Positions 1 through 8,169 of a stretch of DNA of 20,303 nt are shown here, in pieces. The notes under the pieces are model-generated. The model was given only the letters and a program-made list of their open reading frames with translations. It was not told the origin of the DNA and did not search any database. The DNA is from Chlorobiota bacterium (GTDB taxonomy: Bacteria > Bacteroidota > Bacteroidia > Bacteroidales > F082). A program made the translations under genes and the position numbers. Numbering within the stretch: the stretch's first letter is position 1; every line of letters begins with the position of its first letter. The stretch is from positions 1 to 20,303 of the forward strand of contig JAUXBM010000003.1 in assembly GCA_030619415.1 (NCBI GenBank). Direction: 5' to 3'.

Positions 1-386
<386 letters not shown>

Positions 387-394
387 TTAGCGCA

Positions 395-426
395 CAAAAT
401 AACAACAATTAACTATTTTCAGCAAA
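395..426 (-). promoter_or_regulatory. Candidate Bacteroidota promoter for pyrG
   Basis: On the minus strand there is a TTTG (423-426), a 20-nt spacer, and TTATTTTG (395-402). This matches the Bacteroidota primary-sigma consensus TTTG-N~20-TANNTTTG with one mismatch. It lies at the expected distance upstream of the pyrG start. It was found by eye; the start site is not proven. Confidence 0.4.
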
Positions 427-490
427 AATGGTTTTCAATAATTGTTAACAAAGATTTTAGTTCGCCTTTTTTAAGGCTTCACAGTCATTA

Positions 491-508
491 GTCCGGCAGT
501 TGCCGGAC
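491..508. repeat. Perfect 8-bp inverted repeat (GTCCGGCA / TGCCGGAC)
   Basis: An 18-bp palindrome with a 2-nt centre (realistically a 7-bp GC-rich stem with a 4-nt loop). It stands 115 nt downstream of the GAPDH stop codon. No T-tract follows on either strand, so it is not a canonical terminator. It may stabilise or process an RNA 3' end, or bind a protein. Confidence 0.6.
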
Positions 509-528
509 GTCATTGCAACGCATAGCTG

Positions 529-600
529 AATGACCACTGATTGACTACCGAATGACCTCCAAATGACCAATGACAATTGAATGACGAATACCCAATGACC
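529..600. repeat. Irregular AATGACC heptamer cluster
   Basis: Six copies of AATGAC(C/A/G) start at 529, 551, 562, 569, 580 and 594, with gaps of 7, 11, 11, 14 and 22 nt, so the period is only partly kept. The same word forms tighter arrays at 8029-8169 and, on the other strand, at 12221-12248. The cluster lies between GAPDH and the hairpin at 491-508. Confidence 0.7.
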
Positions 601-622
601 ACTAAATAGTTACAAATACAAA

Positions 623-2086
623 TTAATAATAAGTTGGGCGTTTTTTTCCTGCCATCTTTTTGGCAACCCTTAAGACCTGTAAACTGTATCCAAACTCATT
701 ATCGTACCATACATAAACCACTATACTTTTTTTATCGGCTGAAACTTGTGTAGCGGGGCTATCAAATACGGCGGTAGCAGGTTCACTTACAAAATCAGTA
801 GACACCGCATCGTTGGAAGTCGAATATCTAACTTGCGCTACGAGGTCTCCCGATAATGATGCTTTTCTCATCATCTCGTTCACTTCTTCAACTGTAGTTT
901 CCTTTTTAACATTTAGTGTCATTACCACCAGCGAGACATTGGGAGTGGGTACCCTGATTGCATTGCCTGTTAATTTTCCTGCCAGTGATGGGATGGCCTT
1001 TACCGCAGCTTTTGCAGCACCTGTTTCGGTAATAACCATGTTTAAGGGGGCAGAACGTCCACGGCGGGTTTTTTTATGATAGTTGTCCAAAAGGTTTTGG
1101 TCGTTCGTGTATGAATGAACTGTTTCCAAATGGCCGTTTATAATACCAAGATTAGTTTCGAGGATGGAAAGAATCGGAACTGCAGCGTTTGTTGTACAAG
1201 AGGCCGCCGAGAATATATTTTCTTTATCCCATTTTACTTTTGAATCGTTCACACCAAAAACAATATTTGGAATATCTCCTTTGCCCGGAGCCGTGAGTAA
1301 AACCTTGGAAATACCATTGCTATCGAGGTGTCTAGAGAGTCCGGCCCTGTCGCGCCAGATACCTGTATTATCTATCAATAAAGCATCTTTAATGCCGTAT
1401 TTTGTGTAATCAATTTCTTCCGGGTTATTGGCGGCAAGCATTAAAACATTGTGACCATTGATGAAAATGTGCTTATCATCAAGATGTTCGATTGCTACTC
1501 CCCTGAATGGGCCGTGAACTGAATCATGACGTAGCAAACTGGCACGTTTTACGATCTCAGTGTCATCATTTCCACGAGTGACAATAGCTCTTACACGCAA
1601 CTGTTTACCGTTTCCCTGGATAATTAATTCGCGTGCAAGCAAACGACCTATTCTACCAAAACCATAAAGTACAACATCAGTCGGTTCATTGAAGGCTGGT
1701 TTTTGTCTAATCAGTTCTTTTAATTTGTGTTTGACGAAATCATCAGGGTCAACATAGTTTTTGAACTCTTGCGTCCATTCCCTGTTTAGCCTTCCAATAT
1801 CAATTTTTGATGGTGGAACGCTGGAATGTAAGATTGATTTGGCAATCTTTAAAGAATTTTCAATTTTCAATGGTGTATTAATAATGTTCTCAACGTAAGA
1901 GTGCCAGTAAAGGACCAGACTTGCGCTGCGGTCGATAAGCTGGTTTCGATACAGTACAAGTTCGATTGACTTGTTGTAAAACAAGCGGGATAATACGCTA
2001 ATAAATTCGTTGGCAAGCATTTCCTGCTCAGCCCAATTGTCAAGCGACTTCTCATAATTTCCATTAATACTTTTTCCTATTTCCAT
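623..2086 (-). CDS. gap: Glyceraldehyde-3-phosphate dehydrogenase, long Bacteroidota form
   Basis: NAD(P)-dependent oxidation and phosphorylation of glyceraldehyde-3-phosphate to 1,3-bisphosphoglycerate (glycolysis/gluconeogenesis, cytoplasm). The dinucleotide-binding motif GFGRIGR is at residues 142-148. The catalytic cysteine is Cys297 in SAASCTTNAAVP, and His324 in HSYTNDQN is the usual activating histidine. TRRGRSAPLNM and the terminal WYDNEFGYS are also typical. At 487 aa it is about 150 residues longer than standard GAPDH (330-340 aa). The surplus is an N-terminal, mostly helical domain of about 135 residues, a form I know from Bacteroidota. The ATG at 2086 sits downstream of a good -7 box. 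Whether this isozyme is mainly catabolic or gluconeogenic cannot be read from the sequence. Confidence 0.95.
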   Translation of the reverse strand: MEIGKSINGNYEKSLDNWAEQEMLANEFISVLSRLFYNKSIELVLYRNQLIDRSASLVLYWHSYVENIINTPLKIENSLKIAKSILHSSVPPSKIDIGRLNREWTQEFKNYVDPDDFVKHKLKELIRQKPAFNEPTDVVLYGFGRIGRLLARELIIQGNGKQLRVRAIVTRGNDDTEIVKRASLLRHDSVHGPFRGVAIEHLDDKHIFINGHNVLMLAANNPEEIDYTKYGIKDALLIDNTGIWRDRAGLSRHLDSNGISKVLLTAPGKGDIPNIVFGVNDSKVKWDKENIFSAASCTTNAAVPILSILETNLGIINGHLETVHSYTNDQNLLDNYHKKTRRGRSAPLNMVITETGAAKAAVKAIPSLAGKLTGNAIRVPTPNVSLVVMTLNVKKETTVEEVNEMMRKASLSGDLVAQVRYSTSNDAVSTDFVSEPATAVFDSPATQVSADKKSIVVYVWYDNEFGYSLQVLRVAKKMAGKKRPTYY

Positions 2087-2135
2087 TTTTTACGGTTTAG
2101 GTTTTTGAAATATTTTTGATTAATTAATTAAGTTG

Positions 2136-2143
2136 CAAATGTA
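2136..2143 (-). promoter_or_regulatory. Candidate -7 box of the GAPDH promoter
   Basis: The minus strand reads TACATTTG, an exact match to TANNTTTG, 49 nt upstream of the GAPDH ATG. The nearest TTTG is 24 nt further upstream, inside the rpoD terminator loop, so the upstream element is poorly spaced. The call rests on the -7 box alone. Confidence 0.35.
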
Positions 2144-2179
2144 AAATAAAAAAAGGCAGTCTTTAAACAAAAACTGCCT
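2144..2179 (-). terminator. Rho-independent terminator of the htrA-rpoD transcript
   Basis: On the minus strand, AGGCAGT (2173-2179) and ACTGCCT (2154-2160) form a perfect 7-bp stem with a 12-nt loop, followed directly by a T-rich run (2144-2153). It begins 28 nt after the rpoD stop codon and separates this unit from the GAPDH promoter. Confidence 0.8.
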
Positions 2180-2207
2180 GAGATACCTTATTTAAAACGA
2201 TTGCAGA

Positions 2208-3074
2208 CTACTGTCCGAGATAGGCTTTTAATAGCCTGCTTCTTGAAGTATGCCTTAACCTTCTGATGGCTTTTTCTTTAATCTGTCTGACGCGTTCGCG
2301 GGTAAGGTCAAATTTAGCACCAATTTCTTCAAGCGTCAAACCATGGTTCAAACCAATTCCATAATATAAATTAATGACATCTCTTTCTTTTTCACTTAAA
2401 GTAGCCAGCGAACGTTGAATTTCATGGCCTAATGATTCCAGCATCAAATCTTCATCGGTTGGCTGGCCATCGAAAGGTACAAAAACATCAATAAATTTTG
2501 TATCCTCATCAGAGGCAATTGGTGCATCCATTGAGATATAGCGGGTAGCAATTTTCATTGCTGAATCAATCTTATGATTGGGTACCTCCATCTCATCAGC
2601 GATCTCAGCTTTTGAAGGCGGCCTTTCATATCTCTGCTCAAGTTTAGAAGTTACTTTCTTGATCTTATTGAGTGAACCTACCTGATTCAAAGGAAGTCTG
2701 ACAATTCTTGACTGTTCGGCTAAAGCCTGAAGGATAGATTGCCTGATCCACCATACGGCATATGATATAAATTTAAAACCCCTGGTTTCATCAAAACGTT
2801 GTGCAGCCTTAATAAGGCCAACATTGCCCTCATTGATAAGGTCAGGAAGGCTAAGTCCCTGGCTTTGATATTGTTTTGCCACAGAGACAACAAATCGTAA
2901 ATTAGCTTTGGTAAGTTTTTCGAGCGCTAACCTGTCCCCGGTTTTAATCTTCCTGGCTAATTCCACCTCTTGATCGGCGGTAATTAAATTTTCTTTGCCG
3001 ATTTCCTGAAGGTACTTATCAAGGGAAGCCGTGTTCCGGTTAGTAATTGACTTGGTTATTTTCAGTTGTCTCAT
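2208..3074 (-). CDS. rpoD: RNA polymerase primary sigma factor RpoD (sigma-70, Bacteroidota short form)
   Basis: Primary sigma subunit that directs RNA polymerase to housekeeping promoters. The ATG at 3072-3074 gives [20 protein letters not shown], the usual Bacteroidota N-terminus, and a 288-aa protein. An ATG 66 nt upstream would add 22 residues that do not look like the family. Region 1.2 is near residues 15-45, region 2 at 55-125 (with [15 protein letters not shown] at 100-114 for promoter melting and -10 contact), region 3 at about 130-210, and the region 4.2 helix-turn-helix at 246-273 ([20 protein letters not shown]). Region 1.1 of proteobacterial RpoD is absent, as is normal in this phylum. 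It follows htrA by 69 nt on the same strand and ends in a clear terminator. I infer co-transcription with htrA. Confidence 0.93.
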   Translation of the reverse strand: MRQLKITKSITNRNTASLDKYLQEIGKENLITADQEVELARKIKTGDRLALEKLTKANLRFVVSVAKQYQSQGLSLPDLINEGNVGLIKAAQRFDETRGFKFISYAVWWIRQSILQALAEQSRIVRLPLNQVGSLNKIKKVTSKLEQRYERPPSKAEIADEMEVPNHKIDSAMKIATRYISMDAPIASDEDTKFIDVFVPFDGQPTDEDLMLESLGHEIQRSLATLSEKERDVINLYYGIGLNHGLTLEEIGAKFDLTRERVRQIKEKAIRRLRHTSRSRLLKAYLGQ

Positions 3075-3143
3075 GAGTAGATGTATTGCCCGGATATGAA
3101 AAAGGGCATGCAAGTTATCTAAAACTATTCTAAATTGCAAATA

Positions 3144-4610
3144 TTAGAGCATAAATTCGTAAGAAACACGGGTGCCATTCAGATACATGCCTCTTAAACT
3201 TACTATATTACTCCTCGAATTTTCCATAGCCTGTCTTAGTGAATTTTCAGAATTCACACGTACTCCATTTACTTCGATAATGATAAACCCCTTGTCAATT
3301 CCCCCGCGGCGAAGAATGCCATCCTCAATATCTACAATCTTCAAACCATTGTTAATGCCTAAGTTACTCATATCATCGTTCGAGGCTTTTTGTAATGATG
3401 CGCCCAGTAGATCATTGTAGAAAGCATCTGTAGATTTAACTAAGGCCGTAGTTTGGTTTTGATTCTTAAGGGTTACATCATAGGTCTCGTATTCATTTTT
3501 CCGGTTAATTTTTACCCGAACTACATCACCTGGGTTGTGCTGTGCAACGGTTCCCATTAGCTCAGAAACACTATTGATTTTCGTGTCATCAATAGCAAGA
3601 ATAACGTCACCTTCGCTAATACCTGCATCATCTGCACCTCCATCTTCCACCACGCTGGCAACGAATATCCCTTCAATTTTAATTAAACCGAGTTCTTTTG
3701 CAAATTCTGCATTTATATCCCTGATTTGTACACCAATATATGCCCGCTGAATTTCGCCGTAGCGCATAAGGTCCTCAACAACTTTGCCTACTATATTCAC
3801 AGGAATAGCGAAGGAATACCCTTCATATACCCCTGTATGCGAGGCGATTGCAGCATTAATTCCTACCAGTTCACCTGCTGTGTTCACCAATGCGCCACCA
3901 CTGTTTCCGCGGTTAACGACTGCATCGGTTTGAATAAATGATTCTATGGAAGACTGCGCACCAAGAATATCTATATTACGGGCTTTTGCACTTACTATCC
4001 CTGCTGTAACGGTGGAGGTAAGGTTAAATGGGTTTCCGACAGCAAGTACCCATTCTCCAACCTTTATTTCATCGGAATTACCATATGACAGGTAGGTTAG
4101 GTCAATACCATCAACTTTAACCAGCGCCAGGTCGGTTGTAGGATCACTTCCTACGAGTTGCGCTTCCATCTCCCGTTTGTCATTAAATGTTACAGTAATC
4201 TTATCTGCCCCATCCACTACATGGTTATTGGTAACGATATAGCCATCCGGTGATATGATCACTCCAGAGCCGAATGCAACATAGGTCCCGCTACGGTAGG
4301 GGTTTCCGAAATAATCGCGGAATGCACCAAAGAAATTATCATAAGAAGAGTTCTTGACTCTCATTTCAGTCTTGATATGTACGACAGCGTTTACAGTTTT
4401 TTCAGCAGCTGATGTGAAATCGACGTTTTGTGGCACCCCATATGAAACCCTTTGGATGGGTGTTGCCTGATATTCATTTAACCCCCTGGACTGGTTGTTG
4501 TCATATTTTTGTGTGCTGTCAAAAGAATAATCAGTTATGTAAAATGCGGCAAATAATACAACTACAACTGCGATTGAAGCACCGGCAAAACTTTTTGTAA
4601 ATGTTTTCAT
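3144..4610 (-). CDS. htrA: Do/HtrA-family periplasmic serine protease with two PDZ domains
   Basis: Envelope quality-control endopeptidase of the DegP/DegQ type that degrades misfolded exported proteins. An N-terminal hydrophobic segment (residues 10-27) after MKTFTKS is a signal peptide or anchor. The trypsin-like domain holds the catalytic triad: His130 (VTNNHVVDGA), Asp160 (TTDLALVKV) and Ser237 (NRGNSGGALVN). PDZ1 spans about 285-375 (YIGVQIRDIN at its start) and PDZ2 about 395-485, diverged as usual for the second PDZ. The 488-aa length is normal for the family. It is the first gene of a unit with rpoD and diverges from dapF across a 203-bp spacer. DegP, DegQ and DegS cannot be told apart by eye, but two PDZ domains exclude the DegS type. 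Confidence 0.94.
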   Translation of the reverse strand: MKTFTKSFAGASIAVVVVLFAAFYITDYSFDSTQKYDNNQSRGLNEYQATPIQRVSYGVPQNVDFTSAAEKTVNAVVHIKTEMRVKNSSYDNFFGAFRDYFGNPYRSGTYVAFGSGVIISPDGYIVTNNHVVDGADKITVTFNDKREMEAQLVGSDPTTDLALVKVDGIDLTYLSYGNSDEIKVGEWVLAVGNPFNLTSTVTAGIVSAKARNIDILGAQSSIESFIQTDAVVNRGNSGGALVNTAGELVGINAAIASHTGVYEGYSFAIPVNIVGKVVEDLMRYGEIQRAYIGVQIRDINAEFAKELGLIKIEGIFVASVVEDGGADDAGISEGDVILAIDDTKINSVSELMGTVAQHNPGDVVRVKINRKNEYETYDVTLKNQNQTTALVKSTDAFYNDLLGASLQKASNDDMSNLGINNGLKIVDIEDGILRRGGIDKGFIIIEVNGVRVNSENSLRQAMENSRSNIVSLRGMYLNGTRVSYEFML

Positions 4611-4813
4611 TATGTAAAAGAAATTAAATATATAACGTTTCTAGTTTATTTTTGTTCTGAAAACGGAGATAAAGTTTGATAATTTCCCGATGGTGGTTAA
4701 AAATTGTTAACCTTCGTGAAATATGAACTCTTTAAATCTACACCTTTTCAGAATAATGATGCTAAAAATAGTGCCAATGTTTATGAACCAAAAAGATTTT
4801 AAAATTTTTTAAC
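4611..4813. other. Divergent spacer htrA/dapF
   Basis: This AT-rich 203-bp spacer must hold the promoters of both htrA (-) and dapF (+). I found no exact TANNTTTG box with a well-spaced TTTG on either strand and no tandem-repeat array. The lack of an array matches the other two divergent spacers. Confidence 0.5.
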
Positions 4814-5602
4814 ATGATAGTCCCTTTTTCAAAATTCCAGGGAAACGGCAATGATTTTGTGATCATTGATAATCGAACAAGCCAGATCAAACCGGATTCA
4901 ATAACCATTAGAAGAATATGCGACCGTCATTTTGGCATTGGAGCAGATGGTGTGATTTTATTACAGAATTTCAATGGTGTTGATTTTGAGATGCTGTACT
5001 ATAATTCGGATGGGAATATTGCAAGCATGTGTGGAAACGGTGCAAGATGTATTGCTGCGTTTGCAAAAATCAATGGCATTGTCGACGATAGAATGAATTT
5101 TATGGCTTATGATGGAGAACACGAAGCAAAAATCAACAAAGTAATTGAAAAGAATAAGACCTATCATGTTTCTGTGTCAATGGCAGATGTTACTGAAGTT
5201 GAGAAAAATAACAATTTCTATTTCCTTGATACCGGTTCTCCCCATTATGTAGAGTTTGTCGACAAGGTTTCTGAAATCGATGTGGTAAAAGAGGGCAGGA
5301 AAACGCGTAATTCCTATCGTTTTTCACCTGATGGAACCAATGTAAATTTTGTAGAAGTTTCGGATGACAGAATATTTGTACGAACCTATGAAAGGGGGGT
5401 GGAGGATGAAACTTTATCCTGCGGAACAGGCGTCACGGCAGCTGCCATTTCCGCATTTTTAAAAACCGGAAAAAAAGATTTTCAGATTCATACAACCGGA
5501 GGTGAGTTCCGGGTTGATTTTATAAATGAAAAAGATGCGTTTAACTCCGTTTGGCTGAGTGGGCCGGCTGAGTTGGTTTTTCAGGGGGAGGTTGAGGTTT
5601 GA
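4814..5602 (+). CDS. dapF: Diaminopimelate epimerase
   Basis: Interconverts LL- and meso-diaminopimelate, supplying the peptidoglycan cross-linking residue and the lysine precursor (cytoplasm). This is a cofactor-independent racemase with two active-site cysteines: Cys73 in SMCGNGARC and Cys203 in LSCGTGVTAAA. Other marks are the N-terminal FSKFQGNGNDFVIIDN, GIGADGVILL (42-50), the GSPHYVEF segment, and GTNVNFVEV. At 262 aa it matches the family. The ATG at 4814 gives the conserved N-terminus. A hairpin with a GTGA loop starts 5 nt after the stop codon, and a repeat-rich spacer separates it from the GNAT gene. Peptidoglycan synthesis is also the theme of mltG downstream. Confidence 0.96.
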   Translation: MIVPFSKFQGNGNDFVIIDNRTSQIKPDSITIRRICDRHFGIGADGVILLQNFNGVDFEMLYYNSDGNIASMCGNGARCIAAFAKINGIVDDRMNFMAYDGEHEAKINKVIEKNKTYHVSVSMADVTEVEKNNNFYFLDTGSPHYVEFVDKVSEIDVVKEGRKTRNSYRFSPDGTNVNFVEVSDDRIFVRTYERGVEDETLSCGTGVTAAAISAFLKTGKKDFQIHTTGGEFRVDFINEKDAFNSVWLSGPAELVFQGEVEV

Positions 5603-5606
5603 CGGG

Positions 5607-5624
5607 TTGCGGGGTGACCCGCAA
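5607..5624 (+). repeat. Stem-loop just after dapF (TTGCGGG-GTGA-CCCGCAA)
   Basis: A perfect 7-bp stem with a GTGA (GNRA-type) tetraloop, starting 5 nt after the dapF stop. No T-tract follows, so it is more likely a 3'-end stabiliser or a Rho-linked end than an intrinsic terminator. An alternative pairing GACC/GGTC (5616-5628) resembles the palindromes at 20068 and 20221. Confidence 0.5.
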
Positions 5625-5697
5625 GGTCGAAAGCGATTGCTTGTGTGTGGGCAGCACCTGGCGGGTCGGGAAAAGGATATAGGTTGTGGGTTTAATA

Positions 5698-5724
5698 GTT
5701 GCAGTTGTTGCAGTTGTTGCAAAG
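5698..5724 (-). repeat. Nonamer repeat GTTGCAGTT, 3 units
   Basis: Units at 5698-5706 and 5707-5715 are identical and 5716-5724 is a variant (GTTGCAAAG). The reverse complement, AACTGCAAC, is the monomer of the plus-strand array at 7975-8028, so the same word is used in both orientations 2.3 kb apart. Confidence 0.75.
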
Positions 5725-5775
5725 GTTCCGGTCTCAACCTGCTGAAAGCTAAAGTTCATTCAGTGCATTACAAGA

Positions 5776-5845
5776 ACTGCCGACTGCCGACTGCCAACTG
5801 CCGACTGCCGACTGCCGACTGTTGACCGCCGACTACCAACTACCG
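5776..5845 (+). repeat. Heptamer array ACTGCCG, 10 units
   Basis: Ten heptamers run in unbroken 7-bp register: ACTGCCG five times, plus the variants ACTGCCA, ACTGTTG, ACCGCCG, ACTACCA and ACTACCG. All differences are substitutions and divergence rises toward the 3' edge. The array ends 23 nt before the promoter of the GNAT gene. Confidence 0.9.
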
Positions 5846-5867
5846 ACCCCTGTTTAAAGCATCCACG

Positions 5868-5899
5868 CTTGAAAGTGATTTTTAAACTCACTACATTTG
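5868..5899 (+). promoter_or_regulatory. Promoter of the GNAT-mltG operon
   Basis: CTTG (5868-5871), a 20-nt spacer and TACATTTG (5892-5899) match the Bacteroidota consensus TTTG-N~20-TANNTTTG with one mismatch in the upstream element. The box ends 12 nt before the ATG at 5912, implying a very short leader. It also argues against a TTG start at 5897, which would lie inside the promoter. Confidence 0.55.
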
Positions 5900-5911
5900 C
5901 AAATTCAAAAT

Positions 5912-6439
5912 ATGCTCAATAAAAACAACATATCACTCCGTGCTCCGGAACCGCAAGATTTAGATTTTCTATTCCAAATGGAAAATGATCAAAAAATGTG
6001 GCACCTCAGCAATACATTGACACCTTTTTCGCGGTTTGATCTTGAGCAATTTATTATGCTTTCAGATAAGGACATCTTTGCAATAAAGCAGGCAAGGTTC
6101 ATCATTGAGAAAGAGGATAATAATGGCAAAAAGCTAGTTGGAGCTGTTGACCTTTTTGACTTCGAACCGCAACATAAAAGGGCAGGAGTGGGTATAATGG
6201 TGATTGAGGCTGAAAGAAGACAAGGTATTGCCGGCAAAGCAATAGATTTGTTGGTTGACTATAGCTTTAATGTTTTAGGTTTGCATCAGTTGTTTTGCAA
6301 TATCGAAAAAACAAACCCGGAGAGTATTGACCTTTTTAAAAAGAATGGGTTTGAAATAGTTGGAGTTAAAAAAGATTGGAATCTGAGAAATAATGAATGG
6401 GTGGATGAATACTTACTTCAGATCATCAACCCGGTTTAA
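5912..6439 (+). CDS. GNAT-family N-acetyltransferase (RimL/SpeG-like)
   Basis: A 175-aa acetyl-CoA-dependent N-acetyltransferase of the GNAT fold. The N-terminal NISLRAPEPQDLDFLFQMEN is the strand-helix opening of the RimJ/RimL type. The acetyl-CoA pyrophosphate loop is ERRQGIAGKA (101-110), preceded by the V-x-I-x-strand GVGIMVIE, and NPESIDLFKKNGFEIVG (135-151) is the typical motif B region. The ATG at 5912 was chosen because the in-frame TTG at 5897 overlaps the promoter box. It lies 6 nt upstream of mltG and is surely co-transcribed with it. The substrate (ribosomal protein N-terminus, polyamine or small metabolite) cannot be deduced; SpeG-like diamine acetyltransferases are one possibility. 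Confidence 0.85.
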   Translation: MLNKNNISLRAPEPQDLDFLFQMENDQKMWHLSNTLTPFSRFDLEQFIMLSDKDIFAIKQARFIIEKEDNNGKKLVGAVDLFDFEPQHKRAGVGIMVIEAERRQGIAGKAIDLLVDYSFNVLGLHQLFCNIEKTNPESIDLFKKNGFEIVGVKKDWNLRNNEWVDEYLLQIINPV

Positions 6440-6445
6440 TGAATT

Positions 6446-7531
6446 ATGGCATATTATCATTCAAGATACGGAGCACCCCGGAAGAAGAAAAAGAATAAGT
6501 TTAAGAAGTTTCTTTACTGGTTCTTATTTATTGTGATCCTTGCTGCAGGAGCCGCAGGATATTATTTATATACCCTTGTTTTCAATCCAAATGTATGGAC
6601 GCCTGAAAACAAAAGTATCTCTATTTATATCCCAACGGGGACAGATTATGAAGGAGTTAAAGAGCTCTTGTATTCGAAAGGGTTGATTATCCAGCGAAAG
6701 GATTTTGAATGGTGGGCCGAAAAGAAAAACTATGCAGCCCGGGTTATGCCAGGTCACTATGTTATCCAGAATGGCCTTAATAATGATGAATTGATCAACC
6801 TTCTCCGGTCAGGTGATCAAACACCGGTTAATGTTACATTTAATAATCTCAGAAACCTTTACCAATTAGCCGGAATAGTTTCGAGTCAAATTGAAGCTGA
6901 TTCATCTGCCATAATTCATCTTCTTAAATCACCTTCATTTTTGACGAACAAGACAGTAGACTCGGCCAACCTGAAAGGTGTCTTCCTTCCAAACACCTAT
7001 GAATTTTGGTGGAATACTTCTGCGGAAGGTTTTGTGGACAGAATGTTTGAAGAGAATGCAAAATTCTGGAACGAACGCAGGTTGAATAAAACTGCAGAAG
7101 TTGGATTAACTAAAGAAGAGGTAATTACTCTATCCTCCATCGTTGAGAAAGAAACCAACAAAAATGATGAAAAGCCGGTGATAGCAGGAGTTTATCTTAA
7201 TCGCCTGGAATCAAAATGGCGCTTGCAGGCCGACCCGACTGTTGTTTATGCTATTGGTGATTTTACAATCAGGCGTGTGTTAAACAAGCACAAGGAATTT
7301 GATTCACCATACAACACTTACGAACATCTTGGGCTGCCACCGGGTCCAATATGCATACCTTCGATTTCTTCGATTGATGCAGTCCTTAACCCAACATCGA
7401 GTGATTATATGTTCTTTTGTGCCCGTGATGATTTATCGGGATACCACGCCTTCGCAAAGACCAATGCCGAGCACAGGAAGAATGCTCGTAAATACCAGAA
7501 AGCCCTGGATGAAATGGGTGTTTATAGATAG
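6446..7531 (+). CDS. mltG: Endolytic murein transglycosylase MltG
   Basis: Inner-membrane endolytic transglycosylase that cuts nascent peptidoglycan glycan strands and so sets chain length (YceG family). A short basic cytoplasmic N-terminus (RKKKKNKFKK, 12-21) precedes one transmembrane helix (about 22-46). A LysM-like region follows (about 55-125), then the catalytic domain with SIVEKET (231-237), whose glutamate is the acid catalyst in the family, and LQADPTVVYAIG and LPPGPICIPS, both strongly conserved. The length (361 aa) is normal. The start follows the GNAT stop by 6 nt. Its stop codon runs almost directly into the repeat-rich spacer 7545-8162. Together with dapF it makes this part of the window a cell-wall neighbourhood. 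Confidence 0.95.
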   Translation: MAYYHSRYGAPRKKKKNKFKKFLYWFLFIVILAAGAAGYYLYTLVFNPNVWTPENKSISIYIPTGTDYEGVKELLYSKGLIIQRKDFEWWAEKKNYAARVMPGHYVIQNGLNNDELINLLRSGDQTPVNVTFNNLRNLYQLAGIVSSQIEADSSAIIHLLKSPSFLTNKTVDSANLKGVFLPNTYEFWWNTSAEGFVDRMFEENAKFWNERRLNKTAEVGLTKEEVITLSSIVEKETNKNDEKPVIAGVYLNRLESKWRLQADPTVVYAIGDFTIRRVLNKHKEFDSPYNTYEHLGLPPGPICIPSISSIDAVLNPTSSDYMFFCARDDLSGYHAFAKTNAEHRKNARKYQKALDEMGVYR

Positions 7532-7541
7532 GAAGAGGAAA

Positions 7542-7576
<35 letters not shown>

Positions 7577-7579
7577 GGG

Positions 7580-7691
7580 GAAGGTTGAAGGTTGAGGGAT
7601 GAATGATGAATGATGAAGGTTGAGGGTTGAGGGTTGAAGGTTGAGGGTTGAAGGATGAATGTTGAATGTTGAGGAGTGAATGATGAATGAT
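7580..7691 (+). repeat. Heptamer array GA(A/G)(G/T)G(A/T)T, 16 units
   Basis: Sixteen heptamers in unbroken register: GAAGGTT, GAGGGAT, GAATGAT, GAGGGTT, GAAGGAT, GAATGTT and GAGGAGT in mixed order. Only three of the seven positions normally vary. There are no indels over 112 bp. The same GAATGAT word occurs on the other strand at 12299-12326. Six-frame translation gives a shifting heptapeptide repeat, which I regard as a by-product. Confidence 0.92.
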
Positions 7692-7700
7692 GGGGGGGAT

Positions 7701-7735
7701 CACTAATCACCATTCACTAATCACTAATCAGTAAG
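7701..7735 (+). repeat. Heptamer array CACTAAT, 5 units
   Basis: CACTAAT at 7701, CACCATT at 7708, CACTAAT at 7715 and 7722, and CAGTAAG at 7729, in strict 7-bp register, 9 bp after the preceding array and separated from it by a run of G. Confidence 0.85.
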
Positions 7736-7788
7736 GTTGAAGGAGACGGAAACTGGAAGATGGTAGGCGGTTGATTTGAAGATTTGAT

Positions 7789-7852
7789 AATGTGTTAATG
7801 TGTCAATGTGCTAATGAGAGAATGTGGGAATAAGGGAATGAGATAATAAATA
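7789..7852 (+). repeat. Octamer array AATGTGNN, 8 units
   Basis: Eight octamers in register: AATGTGTT, AATGTGTC, AATGTGCT, AATGAGAG, AATGTGGG, AATAAGGG, AATGAGAT, AATAAATA. AATGTGCT is the exact reverse complement of AGCACATT, a main monomer of the large array at 18149-18540, so this is the same family in opposite orientation and more decayed. Confidence 0.85.
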
Positions 7853-7880
7853 ATATAGATATGACAGGAAAAGTAAAAAT

Positions 7881-7928
7881 CATTGAAGCATTATATCATT
7901 TAAACATTAACGCATTAAATCATTTTAC
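7881..7928 (+). repeat. Octamer array CATTNNNN, 6 units
   Basis: CATT followed by four variable bases, repeated six times with exact 8-bp spacing from 7881 to 7928 (GAAG, ATAT, TAAA, AACG, AAAT, TTAC). Only half of the monomer is conserved, yet the register is kept. Confidence 0.75.
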
Positions 7929-7974
7929 AAAGGTTTAATGGAACTTGGAAGAGTCCGGGTAAAAGCTAAGCATC

Positions 7975-8028
7975 AACTGCAACAATTGAACCCATTGTAA
8001 CCATTGCAACTATTGTAACAACTGCAAC
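7975..8028 (+). repeat. Nonamer array (Y/A)A(T/C)TGYAAC, 6 units
   Basis: Six nonamers in register: AACTGCAAC (7975), AATTGAACC, CATTGTAAC, CATTGCAAC, TATTGTAAC and AACTGCAAC (8020). AACTGCAAC is the reverse complement of the nonamer at 5698-5715. The array passes directly into AATGACC heptamers. Confidence 0.85.
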
Positions 8029-8169
8029 CAATGACCACCAATGACCAATGACGGCTAAGCTCAATGACCACTAATGACCAATGACAGCTAAGCCCAATGA
8101 CCAATGACGGCGAAGCCCAGTGACTAATGACAGCGAAGCCTAATGACCAATGACCAAAAAAAATGACCG
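8029..8169 (+). repeat. Composite AATGACC array with four copies of AATGACRGCKAAGCYY
   Basis: AATGACC heptamers alternate with a 16-bp unit AATGAC(G/A)GC(T/G)AAGC(C/T)(C/T) at 8047-8062, 8080-8095, 8103-8118 and 8126-8141. The core of the 16-mer can form a tiny hairpin (GGC-GAA-GCC in copy 3). The array reaches the start codon of the downstream mutase, whose first codons ATGACC are themselves the repeat word. Confidence 0.85.

Larger units (their letters stand above)
5603..5911. other. 309-bp spacer between dapF and the GNAT gene: hairpin, nonamers, heptamers, promoter
   Basis: In order it holds a dapF-proximal hairpin (5607-5624), a G-rich stretch, three AACTGCAAC-type nonamers on the minus strand (5698-5724), a ten-unit heptamer array (5776-5845), a partial copy of the 10444-10465 palindrome (5858-5874) and the promoter of the next operon. 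I see no coding sequence in it. Confidence 0.7.

Noticed and set aside
2121..2132. TTAATTAATTAA palindrome upstream of GAPDH as an operator
   Set aside because: A short A/T-only palindrome is expected by chance in an AT-rich spacer, and there is no second copy.
3075..3140. 22-residue N-terminal extension of RpoD from the upstream ATG
   Set aside because: The extension is not family-like, and the internal Met gives the typical Bacteroidota RpoD N-terminus [10 protein letters not shown].
5459..5825. ORFs across the dapF end and the spacer on both strands (72-92 aa)
   Set aside because: Low-complexity products (poly-Gln/Leu, repeated LPTADC) of the nonamer and ACTGCCG arrays, and overlap with dapF coding sequence.
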